Positions 1 to 11,443 of a stretch of 29,415 nt of DNA are shown here, piece after piece (positions within the stretch are counted from its first letter, which is position 1; every line of letters starts with the position of its first letter). The notes beneath the pieces are model-generated. The model saw nothing but the letters and a program-made list of their open reading frames with translations. It ran no database searches and was not told where the DNA came from. Source of the DNA: Paulinella micropora (taxonomy: Eukaryota > Cercozoa > Imbricatea > Euglyphida). Where the stretch lies: positions 384,433 to 413,847 of the forward strand of contig BJOX01000177.1 in the NCBI GenBank assembly GCA_009731375.1, in the 5' to 3' direction. The position numbers and the translations under genes are program-made.

Positions 1-73
<73 letters not shown>
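1..73. repeat. (GA)n dinucleotide array, cut by window start
   Basis: Nearly uninterrupted GA repeats from the first base, with one GG interruption near position 41. The array continues upstream of the window. Confidence 0.97.
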
Positions 74-75
<2 letters not shown>

Positions 76-114
76 CATACACATAAATACATAAATCATA
101 CATACATACATACA

Positions 115-148
<34 letters not shown>

Positions 149-163
149 CATCATAACACAAAC
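74..163. repeat. (ATAC)n tetranucleotide array
   Basis: Imperfect then regular ATAC/CATA repeats, ending in a short AT-rich junction with the next hexamer array. Confidence 0.95.
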
Positions 164-280
164 CTAAACATAAACATAAACATAAACATAAACATAAACA
201 TAAACATAAACATAAACATAAACATAAACGTAAACATAAACATAAACAGAAACATAAAACATGAACATGAACATAAATAA
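164..280. repeat. (ACATAA)n hexanucleotide array
   Basis: Regular period-6 repeat of AAACAT units with isolated substitutions (ACGTAA, ACAGAA). It decays at the right end into ACATGA units. The unit differs from metazoan telomere TTAGGG. Confidence 0.93.
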
Positions 281-431
281 AGCATAACATGACATGACCT
301 GACATACATACATACATACATACATACATACATACATAACGGTGAACTTGATAAGCTTTTTTTGGCATGTATGTATGTATGTATGTATGTCTGTCTGTCT
401 GTCTGTCTGTCTGTCTGCCTGCCTGCCTGCC

Positions 432-462
<31 letters not shown>

Positions 463-475
463 ATTTCTCTCTCGC
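281..475. repeat. ATAC, TGTA and TGTC/TGCC tetranucleotide arrays
   Basis: ATAC repeats (about 300-338), then a short unique joint (339-366), then TGTA, TGTC and TGCC units. ATAC on the left and TGTA on the right are reverse complements, so the array switches strand across the 28-nt joint. Confidence 0.93.
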
Positions 476-748
<273 letters not shown>

Positions 749-809
749 TCCCGCGTCCGGTGAGACAACGGTGGGATTCACCAGCTTTTTCTCTCTGTCT
801 CTCTCTCTA

Positions 810-883
<74 letters not shown>

Positions 884-930
884 CTACCCGCGTCCGGTGA
901 GATAACGGTGGGATTCACCAGCTTTTTCTC
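749..930. repeat. Core 1: duplicated 43-bp unique core in (TC)n
   Basis: Two copies, 749-791 and 887-930, share CCCGCGTCCGGTGAGA and GGTGGGATTCACCAGC and differ by one C/T substitution (GACAACGG against GATAACGG). A TC array of about 95 bp separates them. Both copies abut TC on the left, and copy 1 also abuts TC on the right. The function is unknown. Confidence 0.9.
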
Positions 931-1037
931 CCCGAAATAGAGAGCGCCTGACGAAAATGTATCAATTTGCATCAATACAAATAAGATTTGTAGTACTAGT
1001 AATGGTGGTGGTGGTGGTGGTGGTGGTGATGATGATG

Positions 1038-1118
<81 letters not shown>

Positions 1119-1140
1119 GTAATAATAATAATAATAATAA
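931..1140. repeat. Short unique joint, then GGT, GAT and (AAT)n arrays
   Basis: 931-1000 is non-repetitive and AT-rich, with no recognisable feature. It grades through GGT (1003-1027) and GAT units into a long AAT array (1045-1140) that abuts repeat B. Confidence 0.93.
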
Positions 1141-1549
1141 GCCCAATGGCCTCAAGACGTTAAACTGTGACGCCAACCCATAACCCTTTGGTGGTAGATG
1201 CTGGGGAGGAGGGTCGTTGCGCGCGTAAAAGATCTTAAACTCCGCATATGCTGGTTGATAGCCCAGGACCCAGCAGACACCAGATTGTTATGGGTGGGGT
1301 TTCGAGGCAGCTCTAGCAACCGCGCTTGGTGTATGCACTTGCACATTCGGTGACGTCTTGCAAGAGGTTGCTGGGACTGCGGAATAACCTCGGCTTAGTG
1401 CAGTCTTGCCCTCAGGAGCTCCATCGGTGGCCCCGATCATCAGGCGAGAGACTGACACGGGGGGGTGGAGGACCTCGAACAAGGGTATTGGAGGCTTATG
1501 TCCGTTGAGGATATGCCATTAGCTGCATCAGTACGCCTCAGATATAGTA
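1141..1549 (-). mobile_element. Dispersed repeat family B, copy 1
   Basis: A 409-bp unique-sequence block flanked on both sides by AAT arrays, from GCCCAATGGCCTCAAGACG to GCCTCAGATATAGTA. By eye it matches 27986-28395 in the same orientation with only three differences: A/G and C/T near the left end, and a 7-G against 8-G homopolymer. The minus strand is given because on it the block ends in CATTGGGC followed by a (TTA)n tail, as non-LTR retroposons often do; this polarity is an inference. Short open frames exist on both strands (for example 1152-1346 and 1288-1482, minus), but none matches a family I recognise. It could be the 3' end of a LINE, a SINE-like retroposon or a duplicated segment. 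Confidence 0.8.
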
Positions 1550-1643
1550 AATAATAATAACAATAATAATAATAATATAATAAATAAAAATAAAATAAAA
1601 TAAAAATAAAATAAAAATAAAATAAAAATAAAAATAAAAATAC

Positions 1644-1692
<49 letters not shown>

Positions 1693-1748
1693 GTAGTAGT
1701 AGTAGTAGCGGTAGTAGTAGTAATAATAATAATAATAATAATGATAAT

Positions 1749-1789
<41 letters not shown>

Positions 1790-1853
1790 TGATAATAATA
1801 ATAATAATAATAGTAATATAGTAATAGTAATTGTAATAGTAATAGTAATAATA

Positions 1854-1938
<85 letters not shown>

Positions 1939-1949
1939 TAATAATAATA

Positions 1950-1991
<42 letters not shown>

Positions 1992-2032
1992 GTAATAACA
2001 ACAACAACAACAACAATAATAATAATAATAAC

Positions 2033-2069
<37 letters not shown>

Positions 2070-2073
2070 TAAT
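1550..2073. repeat. (AAT)n array with (AAATA)n and AGT interruptions
   Basis: Mostly AAT units. 1575-1640 is an AAATA/AAAATA pentamer-hexamer stretch and 1691-1722 is an AGT block. Scattered GAT, AGT and AAC variants lie to the right. Confidence 0.95.
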
Positions 2074-2120
2074 GGAGAGAAATAGAAACGACATTAACAA
2101 CAGCAAGGCGGAACATAACA

Positions 2121-2162
<42 letters not shown>

Positions 2163-2316
2163 TGTGTGTGTCTGTGTGTGTGAGAGAGAGAGAGAGGGAT
2201 GGAGAGAGAGAGAGAGAGAGAGAGAGTGAGAGAGAGAGAGAAAGAGAGAGAGAAAGAGAATGCCTATAGGTCCGGCTCCTATGTTAGTCAGCGGTACAGA
2301 GGGGGGGAAAAAGCCC

Positions 2317-2318
<2 letters not shown>
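2074..2318. repeat. Short unique joints with (GA)n and (GT)n arrays
   Basis: 2074-2124 is a short non-repetitive joint. GA (2124-2159), GT (2160-2181) and interrupted GA (2182-2262) follow. 2263-2318 is a second unique joint with a short poly-G/poly-A. No gene is seen. Confidence 0.9.
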
Positions 2319-2390
<72 letters not shown>

Positions 2391-2408
2391 GTAATGGTAA
2401 TGATAATG

Positions 2409-2446
<38 letters not shown>

Positions 2447-2459
2447 GATAATGGTAATG

Positions 2460-2502
<43 letters not shown>

Positions 2503-2605
2503 TGATAATAATAATAATAATAATAATAACAATAATAATAGTAATAGTAATAATAATAATAATAATAACAATCATAACAAGAACAAGAACAAGAACAATA
2601 ACAAG
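2319..2605. repeat. (AAT)n array with GATAAT hexamer sub-block
   Basis: Pure AAT to about 2390, then TAATGA/GATAAT period-6 units (about 2397-2505), then AAT with AAC variants, grading into AAC/AAG. Confidence 0.94.
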
Positions 2606-2980
<375 letters not shown>

Positions 2981-3009
2981 GAACAACAACAACAACAACA
3001 ACAAACAAC

Positions 3010-3055
<46 letters not shown>

Positions 3056-3260
3056 GAACAAGAACAAGAACAACAACGACAACAACGACAACAACATTAA
3101 CAACAACAACAACAACAACAACAAGAGCAAGAACAAAAACAACAACAACAAGAACAACAACAACAGCAACAAGAGCAACAACAACAACAACAACAACAAC
3201 AACCACCAACCACAACAACAACAACAACAACAACAACAACACCAACAACAAACAACAACC

Positions 3261-3312
<52 letters not shown>

Positions 3313-3333
3313 ACAACAACAAACAACAACCGC

Positions 3334-3365
<32 letters not shown>

Positions 3366-3398
3366 ACAACAACCACAACAACAACAACAAACAACCGC

Positions 3399-3438
<40 letters not shown>

Positions 3439-3477
3439 CCAACAACAAACAACAACAACAACAACAAGAACAACAAC
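2981..3477. repeat. (AAC)n trinucleotide array
   Basis: About 500 bp of AAC with blocks of AAG, ACG, ACC and GCA variants. Motifs such as ACAACCACAAC recur at irregular spacing, which suggests internal duplication. Confidence 0.95.
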
Positions 3478-3597
3478 CTGTATCTGTCCGCAGTGAAGAT
3501 CGATACAAAGCACACTGCACAAGGAGACATACCAAGGTTAAGTCAGGAAGCAAGTATGCTATAATTGGTGCTATGACGATGGCTCTGGCTCTGCTTT
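3478..3597. other. 120-bp unique island, no recognised feature
   Basis: Non-repetitive sequence between the AAC and CTATG arrays. It contains no convincing open frame, splice pattern or known motif. Its right end (GGCTCTGGCTCTGC) grades into the CTCTG-type pentamers and may have seeded the array. Confidence 0.6.
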
Positions 3598-5035
3598 GCG
3601 ATGCGATGCAATGCAATGCATGCGATGCGATGCTGTGCTATGCTGTGCTATGCTGTGCTATGCTATGCTACCATGCTATGCTATGCTGTGCTGTGCTATG
3701 CTATGCTATGCTATGCTATGCTATGCGATGCTATGCGATGCGATGCAATGCGATGCTGTGCTATGCTGTGCCATGGTGTGCTATGGTGTGCTATGCTATG
3801 CTATGCTATGCTCTGCTATGCGTTGCGTTGCGTTGCGATGCGATGCTATGCTATGCTCTGCTATGCCATGCTCTGCTCTGCTCTGCTCTGCGATGCGATG
3901 CGATGCGATGCGATGCTTTGCTCTGCTCTGCTCTGCTCTGCTATGCGATGCGATGCGATGCGATGCGATGCTATGCTATGCTATGCTCTGCTCTGCTTTG
4001 CTCTGCTCTGCTCTGCTCTGCTATGCGATGCGATGCGATGCGATGCGATGCGATGCTAGCTATGCTTTGCTCTGCTCTGCTCTGCTATGCGATGCGATGC
4101 GATGCGATGCTATGCTATGCTAGCTGTGCTTTGCTCTGCTCTGCTCTGCTATAGCTGTGCTTTGCTTTGCTCTGCTCTGCTATGCTATGCGATGGAATAC
4201 GATGCGACGCTATGCTGTGCTTTGCTCTGCTATGCTCTGCTATGCTCTGCTATGCGATGCGATGCGATGCTATACTATGCTAGCCGTGATTTGCTCTTCT
4301 CTGCTCTGCTATGCGATGCGATGCGATGGGATGCGATGCTATGATGTGTTTTGCTCTGCTGTGCTCTGCTCTGCTATGCGATGCGATGCGATGCGATGCG
4401 ATGCGATGCTATGCTATGGTATGCTATGCTATGCTGTGCTGTGCTATGCTATGCTATGCTATGCTATGCTATGCTATGCTATGCTATGCTATGCTATGCT
4501 ATGCTATGCTATGCTATGCTATGCTATGCTATGCTGTGCTATGCTATGCGATGCGATGCTATGCTGTGCTATGCTATGCTATGCTATTCTATGCTGTGCT
4601 GTGCTCTGCTCTGCTCTGCTATGCGATGCGATGCGATGCGATGCTATGCTATGCTATGCTATGCTATGCTATGCTATGCGATGCGATGCGATGCGATGCA
4701 ATGCGATGCAATGCGATGCAATGCTATGCAATGCTGTGCAATGCTATGCTGTGCTCTGCTGTGCTATGCTATGCCATGCTATGCTATGCTATGATATGCG
4801 ATGCTATGCGATGCGATGCGATGCGATGCTACGCTGTGCTATGGTATGCGATGCCATGCGATGCTATGCGATGATATGCTATGCTATGCTATGCTATGCT
4901 ATGTTATGCAATGATATGCTATGCAATGCTATGCAATGCTATGCTATCTTATGCTATGCTGTGCTATGATGCTATGCTATGCTATGCTATGCTATGCTAT
5001 GCTGTGCTATGCTATGCTATGCTGTGCTATGCTAC
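3598..5035. repeat. 1.4-kb (CTATG)n pentanucleotide array with higher-order structure
   Basis: Period-5 repeat of CTATG with the variants CGATG, CTCTG, CTGTG, CTTTG and CAATG. Variants are blocked: runs of CGATG, then CTATG, a GCTAGC marker (about 4054, 4119 and 4279), CTTTG, runs of CTCTG, then CGATG again. This gives an irregular higher-order unit of about 60-130 bp between 3880 and 4400. The right part (4420-5035) is plainer CTATG. All + frames stay open because 5 is coprime to 3 and the common variants lack in-frame stops; the Leu-Cys-Tyr-Ala-Met peptides are not evidence of coding. Confidence 0.96.
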
Positions 5036-5200
5036 GTACGCGTGCAGGCATGCATGCATGTATGTATGTATGTATGTATGTATGTATGTATGTGTGTGTG
5101 TGTATGTATGTATGTATGTATGTATGGGTGCATGCATGCATGTATGCGTGCATGTATGCATGCATATATGCATGCATGCATGCGTGTATGTATATACGTA

Positions 5201-5235
<35 letters not shown>

Positions 5236-5237
5236 TG

Positions 5238-5310
<73 letters not shown>
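5036..5310. repeat. (ATGT)/(ATGC)n, (AAGT)n and (AAT)n arrays
   Basis: 5050-5200 is ATGT/ATGC with a GT stretch near 5092-5103. 5203-5235 is AAGT. 5236-5310 is AAT. Confidence 0.95.
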
Positions 5311-5313
<3 letters not shown>

Positions 5314-5384
5314 CACACACACACAGACATAGCATATGCGACCCTATTGTTATAGTCTGGTATGCTATGTATATACGTCTACCG

Positions 5385-5438
<54 letters not shown>
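5311..5438. repeat. Short unique joint and (AAT)n array left of SINE
   Basis: 5311-5386 is non-repetitive with a short CA run. It ends in ACGTCTACCGAT, which recurs at 5970-5981 at the other side of the local SINE region. 5387-5438 is AAT. Confidence 0.85.
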
Positions 5439-5639
5439 GTGCTTCTCTGTCAATGGCTGATGCAAATCTGCACATGCGCCTCCATCGTCTCACCCGTGAG
5501 GGGAGNNNNNNNNNNNNNNNNNNNNNNNNNNNNNNNNNNNNNNNNNNNNNNNNNNNNNNNNNNNNNNNNNNNNNNNNNNNNNNNNNNNNNNNNNNNNNNN
5601 NNNNNNNNNNNNNNNNNNNNNNNNGCTATCACGGTGTCC

Positions 5640-5640
<1 letters not shown>
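5439..5640 (-). mobile_element. tRNA-derived SINE, minus-strand copy with internal gap
   Basis: The readable ends are the reverse complement of the intact SINE at 22067-22297. The right end, GCTATCACGGTGTCC (5625-5639), is the tRNA-like 5' start. The left end (5439-5505) is the SINE 3' part with one mismatch over 67 bp. A 119-N gap (5506-5624) covers the part that spans 149 bp in the intact copy, so the gap size is probably an estimate. The Pol III boxes of this copy are inside the gap. Both sides are AAT arrays, as for the intact copy. Confidence 0.9.
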
Positions 5641-5704
<64 letters not shown>

Positions 5705-5710
5705 AATAAC

Positions 5711-5744
<34 letters not shown>

Positions 5745-5748
5745 GTGT
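5641..5748. repeat. (AAT)n array right of SINE
   Basis: AAT units with isolated ACT and AAC variants. Confidence 0.96.
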
Positions 5749-5914
5749 GTATCTCCTGCCAATTGCTGAGCCAAAAGGCCATGTGCATCCAGTCCTCCAT
5801 TCCATAAGGAAAGTCTCCACACCAATCGGTGGAATAAAGGAAGTGACGGCATAGAACATTGCTCTAGGAGCTTTATACCAATCAGCCCATGGAAAGGGAC
5901 CGATNNNNNNNNNN
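5749..5914. other. Unique island ending in a 10-N gap
   Basis: About 155 bp of ordinary sequence, then N at 5905-5914, then AAT (5915-5955). It has no convincing coding or RNA feature. It may be part of another dispersed element, because it is framed by AAT on both sides like the SINE and repeat B. Confidence 0.5.
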
Positions 5915-5918
5915 CCTA

Positions 5919-5958
<40 letters not shown>

Positions 5959-5992
5959 GTTATGTATGTACGTCTACCGATCAACGCCCATC

Positions 5993-6121
5993 GAAGTAAA
6001 GAGAACAGCCACGTCAGCAGCGCTGATATATATATATATATATTTTGTATATATATATTTATGTATATGTATATATATATATATATAAATAGAGGTGTAG
6101 AGAACAGCCACGTCAGCAGTG

Positions 6122-6161
<40 letters not shown>

Positions 6162-6218
6162 TATAGTGAAGAGGACAGCCACGTCTGCAGCGCTAATATA
6201 TATATGTATATATATATG

Positions 6219-6277
<59 letters not shown>

Positions 6278-6535
6278 GAGGTGAAGAGAACAGCCACGTC
6301 AGCAGCGCTGATATATACAAATATAATATGGAGGTGAAGAGACAGCCACGTCTGCAGCGCTGAGATACACACACACACACATATGTATATATATATATAT
6401 ATATATACTTTTATGTATGTACATAAATATATAGTACATACATATATACATAAATACATACATACATGCATACATACATACATACATATTTCTCTATATA
6501 TATATGTAGTGAAGAGGACAGCCACGTCTGCAGCG

Positions 6536-6542
<7 letters not shown>
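5993..6542 (+). repeat. Core 2: six copies of a ~35-bp core separated by (AT)n
   Basis: Copies lie at about 5993-6028, 6092-6127, 6166-6200, 6278-6313, 6331-6366 and 6509-6542. All share ACAGCCACGTC followed by AGCAG or TGCAG and then CGCT (GCGG in copy 2). Copies 3 and 6 are nearly identical and share the TGCAG...CTAATATA version. Five of the six are followed directly by (AT)n; copy 5 is followed by CA repeats. All are in one orientation. Spacers vary from 17 to about 140 bp. It is a composite minisatellite of unknown function. Confidence 0.9.
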
Positions 6543-6627
<85 letters not shown>

Positions 6628-7194
6628 NNNNNNNNNNNNNNNNNNNNNNNNNNNNNNNNNNNNNNNNNNNNNNNNNNNNNNNNNNNNNNNNNNNNNNNNN
6701 NNNNNNNNNNNNNNNNNNNNNNNNNNNNNNNNNNNNNNNNNNNNNNNNNNNNNNNNNNNNNNNNNNNNNNNNNNNNNNNNNNNNNNNNNNNNNNNNNNNN
6801 NNNNNNNNNNNNNNNNNNNNNNNNNNNNNNNNNNNNNNNNNNNNNNNNNNNNNNNNNNNNNNNNNNNNNNNNNNNNNNNNNNNNNNNNNNNNNNNNNNNN
6901 NNNNNNNNNNNNNNNNNNNNNNNNNNNNNNNNNNNNNNNNNNNNNNNNNNNNNNNNNNNNNNNNNNNNNNNNNNNNNNNNNNNNNNNNNNNNNNNNNNNN
7001 NNNNNNNNNNNNNNNNNNNNNNNNNNNNNNNNNNNNNNNNNNNNNNNNNNNNNNNNNNNNNNNNNNNNNNNNNNNNNNNNNNNNNNNNNNNNNNNNNNNN
7101 NNNNNNNNNNNNNNNNNNNNNNNNNNNNNNNNNNNNNNNNNNNNNNNNNNNNNNNNNNNNNNNNNNNNNNNNNNNNNNNNNNNNNNNNNNNNNN

Positions 7195-7250
<56 letters not shown>
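6543..7250. repeat. (AT)n array, 567-N gap, (GA)n array
   Basis: AT repeats to 6627, N from 6628 to 7194, then GA from 7195. Nothing can be said about the gap content. Confidence 0.95.
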
Positions 7251-7254
<4 letters not shown>

Positions 7255-7330
7255 AAGGAAAGGAGAGGGGTTGGTAGGGGGGATTTCTTCGCACACAAAT
7301 ATATGTCTACATATAATAGTTCATAAATGC

Positions 7331-7384
<54 letters not shown>

Positions 7385-7466
7385 GCCGTTTAGAGCCGTT
7401 CCCAGCAGTGTATATATATATATATACATATATGTAATCAAAAGAGAAAGAAGTAAGTGTGTGTTT

Positions 7467-7532
<66 letters not shown>

Positions 7533-7708
7533 ACACACACACACACACACATAGTGACCTGATAGGAACGCGTGCCTTCATCTTGCGGTCTTGGCGCGCA
7601 TACGCATAGTACGGCATGATCAGAGTAATTCGTTCCGCAGAACAGCGCCTACGTATGTATTTTGATTATACAATACAATAGAATGCAAGACAATACTATA
7701 CAGTATAA
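7251..7708. other. Mixed unique islands with AT, GT, GA and CA arrays
   Basis: 7251-7336 is unique (purine-rich, then AT-rich). 7337-7380 is AT. A perfect tandem pair of TAGAGCCGTT lies at about 7381-7400. GT, GA and CA runs follow (7460-7550). 7551-7670 is an ordinary unique island. 7670-7708 is an ACAAT-like pentamer leading into the hexamer array. No gene is recognised. Confidence 0.7.
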
Positions 7709-7905
7709 TGAATCTAATCCCAATCCCAATCCCAATCCCGATCCCAATCCCAATCCCGATCCCAATCCCAATCCCAATCCCAATCCCAATCCCAATCCCA
7801 ATCCCAATCCCGATCCCAATCCCAATCCCAATCCCAATCCCAATCCCAATCCCAATCCCACTCCCAATCCCAATCCCATCCCAATCCAATCCAATCCAAT
7901 CCAAT
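7709..7905. repeat. (AATCCC)n hexanucleotide array, G-rich on minus strand
   Basis: About 28 period-6 units of CCCAAT with occasional CCCGAT variants, then a short five-base CAATC stretch at the right edge. The minus strand is (GGGATT)n, a permuted relative of TTAGGG-type repeats but not the telomere unit. Runs of three G every six bases could in principle form G-quadruplexes. Confidence 0.95.
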
Positions 7906-7923
7906 ATAATACGATACGATACG

Positions 7924-8184
7924 ATTTCCACCACATTGAAAGACTAAGACATTTGGACCCGACCCGAACAGTATTGTCACTTGACTGTGAAAAGTGGCCA
8001 TGGCCACGCAAAAAGTTGGGGAAGGTCACAAGTCCATGGCCACGTGTTCACAATTGTGACAGCCATGACCTGTAAAATTCAATGACTAGCACAATTGGCC
8101 ACAGCTTTTCACAGTCAAGTGACCATCCTAATCGGGCCGGGTCCAAATGTCTTATTTTTCCAAAAATTTGGCGGTGGTGGAAAT
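7924..8184. mobile_element. 261-bp foldback/MITE-like element with long inverted repeats
   Basis: The ends are an 11-bp perfect inverted repeat: ATTTCCACCAC at 7924-7934 against GTGGTGGAAAT at 8174-8184. Inside them a 50-bp arm (7945-7994) pairs with 8105-8154 at 45 of 50 positions, including TTTGGACCCG and TCACTTGACTGTGAAAAG. The centre is also palindromic (GTCACAA near 8027 against TTGTGAC near 8053; GGCCATGG motifs). This is the structure of a non-autonomous DNA transposon (MITE) or foldback element. There is no transposase, no clear target-site duplication and no superfamily-specific terminus. Confidence 0.85.
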
Positions 8185-8338
8185 AACTAATATATATGTA
8201 TTTGTTTACAGTGAATGAAAGGGCTGTGATACGGATGAAACAAGTGGATTTGGCTGAAACAAAAGTGGATTTGGCTGAAGTCTCCTCAAAGGATTACACT
8301 CATCATCTACCATGCAATGCATATGTGTGCATGCAGGC
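8185..8338 (+). other. Unique island with a 21-bp tandem duplication
   Basis: Non-repetitive sequence containing two adjacent 21-bp units that share AAGTGGATTTGGCTGAA (about 8238-8279). In frame they read as a duplicated Val-Asp-Leu-Ala-Glu motif, preceded by an acceptor-like TTGTTTACAG. The open frame runs on into AT repeats, so coding is not supported. It is either an exon remnant or plain unique DNA. Confidence 0.4.
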
Positions 8339-8398
<60 letters not shown>

Positions 8399-8553
8399 GT
8401 ATCTGCGGAACGCGTTACCCTTATCATGCCCTACCATGCTTCAAACACACACACACACACACATACACACAATTGTTTGTCAGCCAAAGCCACCGTCTTT
8501 TGCGTTTGATAAACTTTTCCTTTTCCATCCGTATCACTGCCTTTTTGCTAGAC

Positions 8554-8588
<35 letters not shown>

Positions 8589-8662
8589 CAGATAGATAGA
8601 TAGATAGATAGATAGATTAGATAGATAGATTAGATAGATAGATTAGATAGATAGATAGAAAA
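8339..8662. repeat. AT, CA and (GATA)n arrays with two short unique joints
   Basis: 8339-8395 is AT, 8396-8443 unique, 8444-8471 CA, 8472-8550 unique, and 8551-8662 GATA with GATTA interruptions. Confidence 0.92.
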
Positions 8663-8691
8663 CACACACATTCATATACACAGACACACAC

Positions 8692-8726
<35 letters not shown>

Positions 8727-8966
8727 TACAGACACAACCAAGTGCACACACACACACACACATACACACACGCATACATACATACATACACATACATACA
8801 TACATACATACATACATACATACATACATACATACGTACATACATACATACATACATACATACACAAATACGTACACACATACGTACATACATACATACA
8901 TACATACATACATACATACATACATACATACATACGTACATACATTACATAAATACATACATACAC
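8663..8966. repeat. (CA)n and (CATA)n arrays
   Basis: CA-rich with short joints to about 8770, then CATA/CATACG repeats. Confidence 0.95.
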
Positions 8967-9062
8967 CTAGTCGCGCTCAAGACAAGCAACGTTTCCCCCA
9001 AATACACACACATACACATACATATACACACACACACATACACATACACACACACAAACAAC

Positions 9063-9102
<40 letters not shown>

Positions 9103-9177
9103 ANNNNNNNNNNCAAACCTCGCTGCACTCAATAACAGCAACGTTTCCACCAATGAGTCGTTGACAGACTTGCCTCG
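8967..9177 (+). repeat. Core 3: diverged core pair with CA array, poly-C and gap between
   Basis: 8967-8999 and about 9117-9154 are diverged copies sharing GCAACGTTTCC and a CTCAA block. Between them lie CA/CATA repeats (9000-9060), a run of 38 C (9065-9102) and a 10-N gap (9104-9113). Confidence 0.75.
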
Positions 9178-9262
9178 TACGCCGTCCCGACACACCGGCT
9201 GCATACATAAATTACATAAATACGCCGTCCCGACACACCGGCTGCATACATAAATTACATAA

Positions 9263-9263
<1 letters not shown>
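9178..9263 (+). repeat. Core 4: perfect 43-bp tandem duplication
   Basis: 9178-9220 and 9221-9263 are identical, starting TACGCCGTCCCGACACACCG and ending in ATAAATTACATAAA. The right half of the unit is CATA-like and merges into the next array. Confidence 0.93.
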
Positions 9264-9293
<30 letters not shown>

Positions 9294-9377
9294 CATACAT
9301 ATGTACATACATATATACATACATATATACATACATATATACATGCATTCATGCATGCATGTGCATGCATGCATACA

Positions 9378-9409
<32 letters not shown>

Positions 9410-10012
9410 CATAAATACATACATATATAAATACATACATACATACATACATACATACATACATACATACATACATACATGCATACACACAAACATACAG
9501 ACATACATACATACAGATATACAGACAGACATACATACATACATACATACAAACATACATACATACATACATACATACATACATACATACATACATACAT
9601 TACATACATTACATACATTACATACATACGTACATACGTACGTACATACGTACATACGTACGTACATACGTACATACATACGTACATACGTACATACATA
9701 CATACATACATACATACACACATACATACATACATACATACATACATACATACATACAAACATACATACATACATACATACATACATACCATACATACAT
9801 ACACACACAAATACATACATACATACATACATACATACATACATACATACATTACATACATACATACATACATACATTACATACATACATACATACATAC
9901 ATTACATACATACATACATATACACACATATACATACATAAATACAAATAAGTACACATACATACATACATACATACATACATACATACATACATAGCAT
10001 ACATAACATACA

Positions 10013-10043
<31 letters not shown>

Positions 10044-10090
10044 CATACATACATACTTACATACTTACATACTTACATACTTACATTACA

Positions 10091-10121
<31 letters not shown>

Positions 10122-10314
10122 CATACATACATACATACATACATACCTATACATACATATACATACATAAATACATACATACATACATACATACATACAT
10201 ACATACATACATACATAACATACATAACATACATACATACATACATACATAACATACATAACATACATACATACATACATACATACATACTTACATACTT
10301 ACATACTTACATAC

Positions 10315-10345
<31 letters not shown>

Positions 10346-10513
10346 CATACGAACGTACGTACGTACGTACGTACATACATACATACATACATACATACAT
10401 ACATACATACATACATACATGATACGTACGTACGTGCATAAATACATACATACATACATACATACATACATACATACATACATACATACATACATTACAT
10501 ACATATGTACATA
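9264..10513. repeat. 1.25-kb (CATA)n array with interspersed variants
   Basis: CATA with blocks of CGTA, CATG, CAGA and CATTA insertions that shift the phase. Blocks such as CTTACATA (10050-10090 and 10288-10320) recur about 236 bp apart, which indicates segmental duplication within the array. Confidence 0.95.
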
Positions 10514-10914
10514 TGTACATTGAAGACGTCCTTACCGCGACATACATACATACATACATACATACATACATACATACATACGTTCATTCATACATACATA
10601 CATATACATACATATACATACATACATATATACATACATACATACATACATGCATACATGCATACATACATACATACATACATACATACATACATACATA
10701 GATACATACATACCTGTACAATGAAGACGTCCTTACCTCGACATACATACATACATACATACATACATACATACATACATACATACATGCATACATGCAT
10801 ACATACATACATTCATACATACATTCATACAACATACATACATACATACATACATACATACATACATACCTGTACAATGAAGACGTCCTTACCTCGAACA
10901 CTGTCAATAAGCTG

Positions 10915-10916
<2 letters not shown>
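10514..10916 (+). repeat. Core 5: three copies of a 27-bp core in (CATA)n
   Basis: Copies at 10514-10540, 10715-10741 and 10871-10897 share TGAAGACGTCCTTACC. They are spaced 201 and 156 bp apart by CATA arrays. The third copy continues for 19 bp of unique sequence and then joins a GA array; the first two go straight into CATA. Confidence 0.92.
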
Positions 10917-10968
<52 letters not shown>

Positions 10969-11022
10969 CGTAGGTAGGTAGGTAGGTAGGTAGGTAGGTA
11001 GGTAGGTAGATAGGTAGATAGG

Positions 11023-11087
<65 letters not shown>

Positions 11088-11123
11088 GGATGGATGGATG
11101 GATGGATGGATGGATAGATAGAC

Positions 11124-11154
<31 letters not shown>

Positions 11155-11196
11155 CGAACACACAGATATATATTACAGATATATATATATATATAC

Positions 11197-11251
<55 letters not shown>

Positions 11252-11347
11252 GATAGAGAGATAGAGATAGAGAGATAGAGAGATAGAGAGATAGATAGAT
11301 AGACAGATAGACAGATAGACAGATATATAGATATATAGAATAGATAT

Positions 11348-11396
<49 letters not shown>

Positions 11397-11397
11397 C

Positions 11398-11443
<46 letters not shown>

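Noticed and set aside
7709-7905. Interstitial telomere repeat
   Set aside because: The unit is GGGATT on the minus strand, not TTAGGG or a rotation of it.
7662-8075. Asn-Pro repeat frame (and the Gly-Ile and Gly-Leu frames opposite)
   Set aside because: A two-residue protein repeat is what any CCCAAT hexamer array gives, and all frames are open. It continues into the foldback element without any protein-like sequence.
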